Of a DNA stretch of 9,548 nucleotides, positions 6,117-9,548 are shown one piece after another (positions within the stretch are counted from its first letter, which is position 1; every line of letters begins with the position of its first letter). The stretch spans positions 1 through 9,548 of the forward strand of contig JALWRV010000009.1 in assembly GCA_027080545.1 (NCBI GenBank), given 5' to 3'. The DNA comes from Parvularculaceae bacterium. Lineage in GTDB: Bacteria > Pseudomonadota > Alphaproteobacteria > Caulobacterales > Parvularculaceae. Below the pieces are notes generated by a model. It worked only from the letters and a program-made list of their open reading frames with translations, searched no databases and had not been told where the DNA came from. The translations under genes were made by a program, and so were the position numbers.

Positions 6117-6466
6117 AGGAGATTGCTCTTTTAGTCCCTTTGGGAGCCTTTTTTGAAACCGATATTGTTCGTGCCTGAGCGTTAATTTAAACCATTTTAA
6201 TGCCGGTTACGAGCATTGCCCCAACATTTTCAAGCCAATGTGAACAGGTGCGCCTTAAAGAGCAGATTGGAAGCGGCGACGGCCAGCATTAGGGGGAGAG
6301 AGAGAGTGATGCCAGCCGCCGCCTATCCGAAGCCCTCAAACGGGACTTCGAAACCCTGTCGCCAACATCCCGCTTAACGACCGCAAACGATCCATGGATG
6401 GGCGCAATGTTTAAAACGCGATGAAACGAAAGGTGTCCCGTTTCATCAAGATAGTCTCAACTCCTT
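6117..6466. other. Intergenic region between peroxiredoxin and hydroxylase genes
   Basis: This 350-bp stretch must hold the promoter of the hydroxylase-rhodanese-Crp/Fnr operon, but no sigma-70 pair with good spacing is clear; the AT-rich block at 6181-6200 is the best place. A plus-strand frame from about 6294 to a TGA at 6422-6424 reads like a short C-terminal tail (SEALKRDFETL, then PWMGAMFKTR). It has a stop just upstream and no start of its own, so it may be a gene remnant. An AGGGGGAGAG purine run at about 6291-6304 resembles a ribosome binding site without a gene of useful length. Confidence 0.35.
6413..6447 (-). terminator. Probable terminator of the peroxiredoxin gene
   Basis: A perfect 9-bp stem, GATGAAACG (6420-6428) with CGTTTCATC (6439-6447) and a 10-base loop, lies 20 bp past the peroxiredoxin stop. 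On the minus strand it is followed by GCGTTTT. The stem is long but only moderately GC-rich and the T run is short, so termination may be partial. Confidence 0.55.
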
Positions 6467-7093
6467 TTAGACTTCGACAAAGCGTAAATAGGGCCGGATT
6501 TCTTCAAAGCCTTGCGGAAACTTTTGACTGGCTTCCTCATTTGTAACCGTTGGCGGAATGATGACTTTCTCACCGGGTCGCCAATCAGCCGGGGTAGCCA
6601 CCCCTTTGGCATCGGCCAGTTGCAACGCATCAATCACCCGTAAAATTTCATCAAAATTGCGCCCAACATTCATGGGATAGGTCAAGGTAAGTCGAATTTT
6701 TTTATCGGGATCAATAATAAAAACAGACCGCACGGCGGCGGTTTCGCTTTCGCCCGGATGAATCATCTCATAAGTTTTTGCAACTGAGAGGTCTTTATCC
6801 GCAACGATTGGAAACTCTAGATGGGTGTTTTGTGTATCATCAACATCCTTGATCCATTTTAAATGATCTTCGACGCCATCGGTAGAAAGACCAAGGGGTT
6901 TCACATTGCGCTTGGAAAATTCAGCGGCCAATTGCGCCGTACGTCCCATTTCGGTGGTGCAAACAGGCGTAAAGTCCGCCGGATGGCTAAAGAAAAACAC
7001 CCAAGACTTGCCGGCCCAATCATGGAAAGTGATATCACCTTTGCTGGTCGGAATGGAAAAATTAGGGGCAATATCGCCAATATGTAAAGTCAT
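6467..7093 (-). CDS. 1-Cys peroxiredoxin (Prx6 type)
   Basis: A 208-residue cytoplasmic thiol peroxidase reducing H2O2 and organic or lipid hydroperoxides. The active site is SHPADFTPVCTTE (36-48) with peroxidatic Cys45, the catalytic Thr42 and Glu48, and Arg122 (VRSVFIIDP). Cys45 is the only cysteine in the protein, which defines the 1-Cys class; reduction therefore needs an outside thiol such as glutathione. The long C-terminal domain (about 165-208) with RPGEKVIIPP and PYLRFV is typical of Prx6-type proteins. ATG at 7093 follows CAGGAG by 7 bases. It lies 136 bp downstream of the DUF442 gene on the same strand, so it may be the end of that operon or have its own promoter. It probably deals with peroxide formed during sulfide oxidation. 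Confidence 0.95.
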   Translation of the reverse strand: MTLHIGDIAPNFSIPTSKGDITFHDWAGKSWVFFFSHPADFTPVCTTEMGRTAQLAAEFSKRNVKPLGLSTDGVEDHLKWIKDVDDTQNTHLEFPIVADKDLSVAKTYEMIHPGESETAAVRSVFIIDPDKKIRLTLTYPMNVGRNFDEILRVIDALQLADAKGVATPADWRPGEKVIIPPTVTNEEASQKFPQGFEEIRPYLRFVEV

Positions 7094-7194
7094 TCAATTC
7101 TCCTGAATTTGGCTTTGCTATTTGCTGGAAATGATCAAAAATCACGAACAGGCCCGATATGGGATAGATAGCGATAAAGTTCAAACGTAAAATC

Positions 7195-7206
7195 ATCAAC
7201 ATTGAT
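7195..7206. repeat. ATCAA-N2-TTGAT inverted repeat upstream of peroxiredoxin
   Basis: Perfect 5-bp arms with a 2-bp centre, about 105 bp upstream of the peroxiredoxin start and just after the DUF442 stop. The arms are the FNR half-site words but in the wrong order (FNR needs TTGAT-N4-ATCAA), so an FNR site is not supported. It could belong to a separate peroxiredoxin promoter. Confidence 0.25.
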
Positions 7207-7229
7207 CGCAGATTTCAGCAAACAGGGCC

Positions 7230-7562
7230 TCAAGCCGCGCTGGCCAATTGAAACAACATGCCGGAACGCCCACCACTTTGGCAAAAAGCCAGTGTTTTTC
7301 CCTTTGAATCGCGCCATGCTTTGGCAAACTGCGCCACCATTTCAGGGTTTATCTCCTTGCCCCGCACGGGAATGTGAACATAGTCAATATCATGTTGGGC
7401 AGCCATTTCGGCAATTTCTGCCGATAAGGGTTGGTTTACGGCCTCCCCATCCGGGCGATTATTGATAATGGTTTTAACCCCCTCACGAGCCAACAGCGGC
7501 ACATGATCCGGCAGGATCTGCGGGGCGATATAAAGCCCTGGGGCAACTTCACGAATATTCAT
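7230..7562 (-). CDS. DUF442/TIGR01244 sulfurtransferase
   Basis: A 110-residue protein of the TIGR01244 family, which has a dual-specificity-phosphatase-like fold and is found as the N-terminal domain of Blh, where it acts as a rhodanese-like sulfurtransferase beside a persulfide dioxygenase. Landmarks are the start VAPGLYIAPQ (6-15), GVKTIINNRPDGE (28-40), YVHIPV (61-66) and the C-x5-R loop CQSGGRS (94-100) with Cys94 and Arg99. The second loop residue is Gln where most members have Arg or Lys, and the fourth and fifth are Gly-Gly rather than Gly-Thr. The ATG at 7562 follows GGAG by 10 bases. The dioxygenase ends 51 bp upstream, so the two likely share a transcript and act in sequence on GSSH. 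Confidence 0.9.
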   Translation of the reverse strand: MNIREVAPGLYIAPQILPDHVPLLAREGVKTIINNRPDGEAVNQPLSAEIAEMAAQHDIDYVHIPVRGKEINPEMVAQFAKAWRDSKGKTLAFCQSGGRSGMLFQLASAA

Positions 7563-7610
7563 TGGGAACAAACTCCGTTTCGATAATTTAAGTAGGCGCT
7601 AATTAAGCAG

Positions 7611-7622
7611 GCGCTATAGCGC
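7611..7622. repeat. 12-bp palindrome over the dioxygenase stop codon
   Basis: GCGCTATAGCGC, a perfect palindrome that contains the TAG stop of the dioxygenase gene. GGCGCTA also occurs 15 bp to the left, at 7595-7601. It may form a short hairpin in the mRNA between the dioxygenase and DUF442 genes, or be chance. Confidence 0.3.
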
Positions 7623-8480
7623 ATTGATCGGCACTTTCAGATAGGTGATTCCATTTTCTTCTGGCGGCGGCATTTCGCCGGCCCGCATATTGACCTGCAC
7701 CGATGGCAAAATCAGCTTCGGCATAGACAAGGTGGCATCACGCTCGGTTCGCATTTTGACAAATTCATCTTTGCTGATGCCTTGGCGAATATGGATATTA
7801 TGATTTTTTTCTGCTGCCAGCGTGGTCTCCCAAACATATTGGTCCCGACCCGGCGCTTTATAATCATGGCACATAAATAGTCTGGTCTCATCGGGAAGGC
7901 TATAGAGTTTATGGATCGACTCATAAAGGGTTGCCGCATCACCACCGGGAAAATCACACCGCGCCGTGCCAAAGTCCGGCATGAATAATGTATCGCCCAC
8001 AAATAGCGCGTCGCCGATAAGATGGCTCATACAGGCTGGCGTGTGCCCCGGGGTCGCAATGGCGCGCCCTTCCAAAGTACCAATTTTATATGTCTCACCA
8101 TCACTGAACAAATGATCAAACTGGCTGCCATCCGTGTGAAATTGCTGACCCTCATTGAATATTTCCCCAAACACTTTTTGCACTTGGGAAATATTTTTAC
8201 CAATCGCCGTGCGCCCTCCCAGTTGCGATTTGATATAGGGGGCTGCGGTGAGATGATCCGCATGCACATGGGTATCGATAATCCATTCCGTCTCTATGGC
8301 GTTTTCCCGCACAAAGGCGATCAACCGGTCCGCTGAGGCTGTATGGGTGCGACCGGATGCGCAATCATAATCCAGAACCGAATCAATGATGGCGCATTTG
8401 CGCGTCGCCGCATCGCTAACCACATAGGATATTGTATTGGTAGCCTCATCGAAGAAGCCTTTGACATCTGGTTTAGTCAT
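7614..8480 (-). CDS. Persulfide dioxygenase (ETHE1/Blh-like MBL-fold)
   Basis: A 288-residue metallo-beta-lactamase-fold enzyme expected to oxidise glutathione persulfide with O2 to sulfite and GSH, using one mononuclear Fe(II). The metal-site motifs are THVHADH (70-76), TPGHT (143-147) and VGDTLF (161-166); by comparison with ETHE1 the iron ligands are His71, His146 and Asp163. GTARCDFPGGDA (171-182) is a persulfide-dioxygenase signature and CHDY (204-207) gives the downstream His. The C-terminal part (about 225-288) with NMRAGEMPPPEENG matches the dioxygenase half of Blh rather than shorter ETHE1 proteins. ATG at 8480 follows AGGAG by 7 bases and overlaps the ArsR gene end by 8 bp, so the two are co-transcribed. 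In BigR operons this domain is fused to DUF442; here it stands alone. Confidence 0.94.
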   Translation of the reverse strand: MTKPDVKGFFDEATNTISYVVSDAATRKCAIIDSVLDYDCASGRTHTASADRLIAFVRENAIETEWIIDTHVHADHLTAAPYIKSQLGGRTAIGKNISQVQKVFGEIFNEGQQFHTDGSQFDHLFSDGETYKIGTLEGRAIATPGHTPACMSHLIGDALFVGDTLFMPDFGTARCDFPGGDAATLYESIHKLYSLPDETRLFMCHDYKAPGRDQYVWETTLAAEKNHNIHIRQGISKDEFVKMRTERDATLSMPKLILPSVQVNMRAGEMPPPEENGITYLKVPINAL

Positions 8481-8826
8481 TCTGGTTCTCCTGTTGATAG
8501 TTTGAGGCGGGGGTCTCATCGGCCTTTTCCAACAGGCACAGGGCATTGATCAGGGCCGGCAAAGGCCCCTCACGCAGGGAATAGAAAACCGCCTTGGCTT
8601 CGCGCCGCGTCGCCACACACCCGGCCTCCCGCAATTTGGATAATTCCCGCGACAGGTTGGGCTGCTTGATCCCCAGCCCTTTTTCGATTTCCCCCACCGC
8701 CATTTCCCCCTGCATCAAAGCGCACACAATGCGCAATCTCTGGGGGTTAGCCACCAGTTTCAGGCGCTGCGCCACATCGCTCGCCCGCTGGTCCATGGCT
8801 TTTAAATGATCACTTTGAAGGGTCAT
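8473..8826 (-). CDS. ArsR-family repressor, BigR/SqrR-like persulfide sensor
   Basis: A 117-residue winged helix-turn-helix repressor. ANPQRLRIVCALMQGEMAVG (26-45) begins the core, the recognition region is IKQPNLSRELSKL (53-65), and GCVATRREAKAVFYSL (69-84) is the beta wing. Cys35 and Cys97 fall where BigR and SqrR have the two cysteines that form a tetrasulfide link on persulfide exposure, which releases DNA. Spacing between them is 62 residues rather than about 66, from a shorter loop before the last helix. Cys70 is extra. No metal-binding ArsR/SmtB motif is seen. ATG at 8826 lacks a good ribosome binding site. It heads the operon with the dioxygenase and probably represses itself through the site at 8849-8868. 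Confidence 0.9.
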   Translation of the reverse strand: MTLQSDHLKAMDQRASDVAQRLKLVANPQRLRIVCALMQGEMAVGEIEKGLGIKQPNLSRELSKLREAGCVATRREAKAVFYSLREGPLPALINALCLLEKADETPASNYQQENQND

Positions 8827-8848
8827 AGGGAATTGGATCTCATTTTAT

Positions 8849-8868
8849 ATATTATAGTTTACTAATAT
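8849..8868. promoter_or_regulatory. ArsR operator, ATATTA-N8-TAATAT
   Basis: A 20-bp inverted repeat with perfect 6-bp arms at 8849-8854 and 8863-8868. It covers the predicted -10 and start point of the repressor promoter, the arrangement expected for autorepression by a dimeric ArsR protein. I see no second copy in the window. Confidence 0.65.
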
Positions 8869-8890
8869 GTATATTGTTGGCTTTTGTCAA
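8862..8890 (-). promoter_or_regulatory. Promoter of the ArsR-dioxygenase-DUF442 operon
   Basis: On the minus strand a perfect TTGACA (8890-8885) is followed after 17 bp by TATTAG (8867-8862), giving a start near 8855 and a leader of about 29 bases. A perfect TATAAT nearer the gene has 28-bp spacing and is less likely. The operator overlaps the -10. Confidence 0.6.
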
Positions 8891-9104
8891 GTAGGATCTC
8901 TCAAAAAAAGCCTACGCCCAAAACCAACCCCAAACCGAATCCCCCAAACCAATATGCTCATGCCTCAACCCAGCCCTCCCACAGAACCTGTCGGCCCCTT
9001 CATCTCTCGGACTCTCTTTTTCGATATTATTTCCTGCAAAACGAAACCCGCCCCATAAACCCACCTCTTTTTAGAGGCTGATCGCGACCCCAATAGTTTT
9101 TACA

Positions 9105-9120
9105 TTAACCCTTTCTTAAC
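9105..9120 (+). promoter_or_regulatory. CtrA-type box
   Basis: TTAACCCTTTCTTAAC, a full match to TTAA-N7-TTAAC, the consensus of the alphaproteobacterial cell-cycle regulator CtrA. It lies about 310 bp upstream of the gene at 9427 and about 240 bp upstream of the divergent repressor promoter. TTAA words are common in AT-rich DNA, so binding is not certain, and no clear -10 follows. Confidence 0.45.
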
Positions 9121-9372
9121 CCTCTCAAAAAAAATTCTTTTTTCATCGCCAAACAGTCGCCAGCGCCGCACGAACAGGATAGTCTCAACCCATCAGTTGA
9201 TTCGGATCGAGATTTTGTTGACGCGTATTGACCCACAAAGCTTTCGCAAAACACCCTTAGCCCCTAAGGTTTGGTACATCTCTCGCGCTCAATTTCACGA
9301 CCTTCTCCCCCTCTCAATAAACAGACGCGCCCACCCACAGATCAAGGCGCACACTATTTTTCCATCAGTGGC

Positions 9373-9408
9373 GGCATGTCCGCTGTATACGGATTGTTTT
9401 GACATGCC
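9373..9408 (+). promoter_or_regulatory. Hairpin next to the ribosome binding site of the 9427 gene
   Basis: GGCATGTC (9373-9380) pairs perfectly with GACATGCC (9401-9408) across a 20-base loop, and the AAGGAG at 9415-9420 starts 7 bases later. It can be an operator for a dimeric protein or an mRNA hairpin affecting ribosome entry. There is no T run, so it is not a terminator. Confidence 0.45.
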
Positions 9409-9426
9409 ACAGTAAAGGAGAGCTCC

Positions 9427-9548
9427 ATGGGTAGACGCGCATCACGCAAAGCGGCAATCAAAAATTCGAAACAGTTTTTTGATGAGGGCCATGATCCGGC
9501 CTGCAAGGTTCAACCGCTTTTTGAAGGTGATCGCAAAACCCCCTATAG
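9427..9548 (+). CDS. Unrecognised protein, 5' part only
   Basis: The first 40 codons of a gene that continues past the right edge. A strong AAAGGAG lies 7 bases before the ATG and the frame stays open to the end. The visible N-terminus is very basic (MGRRASRKAAIKNSK), then turns acidic and mixed (FFDEGHDPACKVQPLFEGD), with one Cys at 26. It has no signal peptide or hydrophobic segment so far, suggesting a cytoplasmic protein, perhaps nucleic-acid or ribosome associated, but I cannot assign a family. Its long leader with a CtrA-type box and a hairpin suggests tight regulation. It is divergent from the persulfide operon and may be unrelated to it. Confidence 0.7.
   Translation, partial: MGRRASRKAAIKNSKQFFDEGHDPACKVQPLFEGDRKTPY

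Larger units (their letters stand above)
8891..9426. other. Long non-coding divergent region
   Basis: About 540 bp without a convincing gene on either strand; plus-strand frames at 8867-9081 and 9197-9415 are Pro/Thr- or Arg-rich and lack ribosome binding sites. It holds a 5-bp stem CCTCT-N4-AGAGG at 9064-9077, a CtrA-type box, poly-A and poly-T runs at 9126-9142, two TTGAC words five bases apart at 9218-9232, and an inverted repeat CCTTAG-N3-CTAAGG at 9255-9269. The size suggests heavy regulation of the gene at 9427 or an unrecognised small RNA. Confidence 0.45.

Noticed and set aside
6450..6461. GATAGTCTCAAC repeated at 9178-9189
   Set aside because: A single 12-base match in 9.5 kb is expected by chance, and the flanks do not match, so it is not an attachment site or insertion scar.
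7195..7206. FNR box
   Set aside because: The half-sites are in reverse order and have a 2-bp gap, so FNR could not read it.
7135..7317. Minus-strand 60-residue frame overlapping the end of the DUF442 gene
   Set aside because: It overlaps a well-supported gene in another frame for half its length, has no ribosome binding site and no recognisable motif.
8867..9081. Two overlapping Pro-rich plus-strand frames
   Set aside because: Their starts lie at the repressor promoter, they have no ribosome binding site, and the composition reflects C-rich DNA rather than a protein.
1..9548. CRISPR array, tRNA, rRNA or insertion sequence
   Set aside because: No regularly spaced repeats, cloverleaf, rRNA segment or transposase was seen on either strand.

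Overview
The window reads as chromosomal DNA of an alphaproteobacterium of intermediate GC. This is an inference from an ArsR-PDO cluster of the BigR/SqrR type, a perfect CtrA-type box (TTAA-N7-TTAAC), clear Shine-Dalgarno starts and codon use. Nearly every gene is on the minus strand, so genes are transcribed from high to low coordinates. I see no tRNA, rRNA, CRISPR array, transposase or insertion-sequence ends.

Layout in transcription order. (1) 9427-9548, plus strand: start of an unrecognised gene running off the right edge, behind a 600-bp non-coding stretch with a CtrA-type box and a hairpin next to the ribosome binding site. (2) 8826-7230, minus: a persulfide-response operon made of an ArsR repressor with the Cys pair of BigR/SqrR, an ETHE1-like persulfide dioxygenase and a DUF442 sulfurtransferase. 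In the BigR operons known from Xylella and Agrobacterium the last two are one fused protein (Blh); here they are separate genes. A perfect TTGACA -35 and an ATATTA-N8-TAATAT operator over the -10 lie upstream. (3) 7093-6467, minus: a 1-Cys peroxiredoxin followed by a hairpin terminator. (4) 6116-3455, minus: a tight four-gene unit of a membrane di-iron hydroxylase (fatty-acid hydroxylase/sterol desaturase family), a rhodanese lipoprotein, a membrane-anchored rhodanese and a Crp/Fnr regulator. (5) 3347-2680, minus: a DUF2892 membrane protein and a third rhodanese, the two halves of E. coli YgaP as separate genes. They sit behind a promoter with a perfect TATAAT, no -35, and two upstream palindromes at activator distances. 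(6) Left part: a convergent SAM methyltransferase (plus), then glyoxalase I and a tandem SpoIIAA-like protein (minus).

Taken together, 2680-8826 looks like a reactive-sulfur island. Sulfane sulfur released into the cytoplasm would be sensed by the ArsR repressor and burned by the dioxygenase with GSSH supplied by sulfurtransferases. Two envelope rhodaneses, one lipid-anchored and one membrane-anchored, suggest a periplasmic branch under a Crp/Fnr regulator that lacks the cAMP-binding Arg and carries several cysteines. No sulfide:quinone reductase is in the window, so the source of the persulfide is not visible. The least ordinary part is the pairing of the hydroxylase, two exported rhodaneses and the Crp/Fnr regulator, with a plausible target promoter just downstream.
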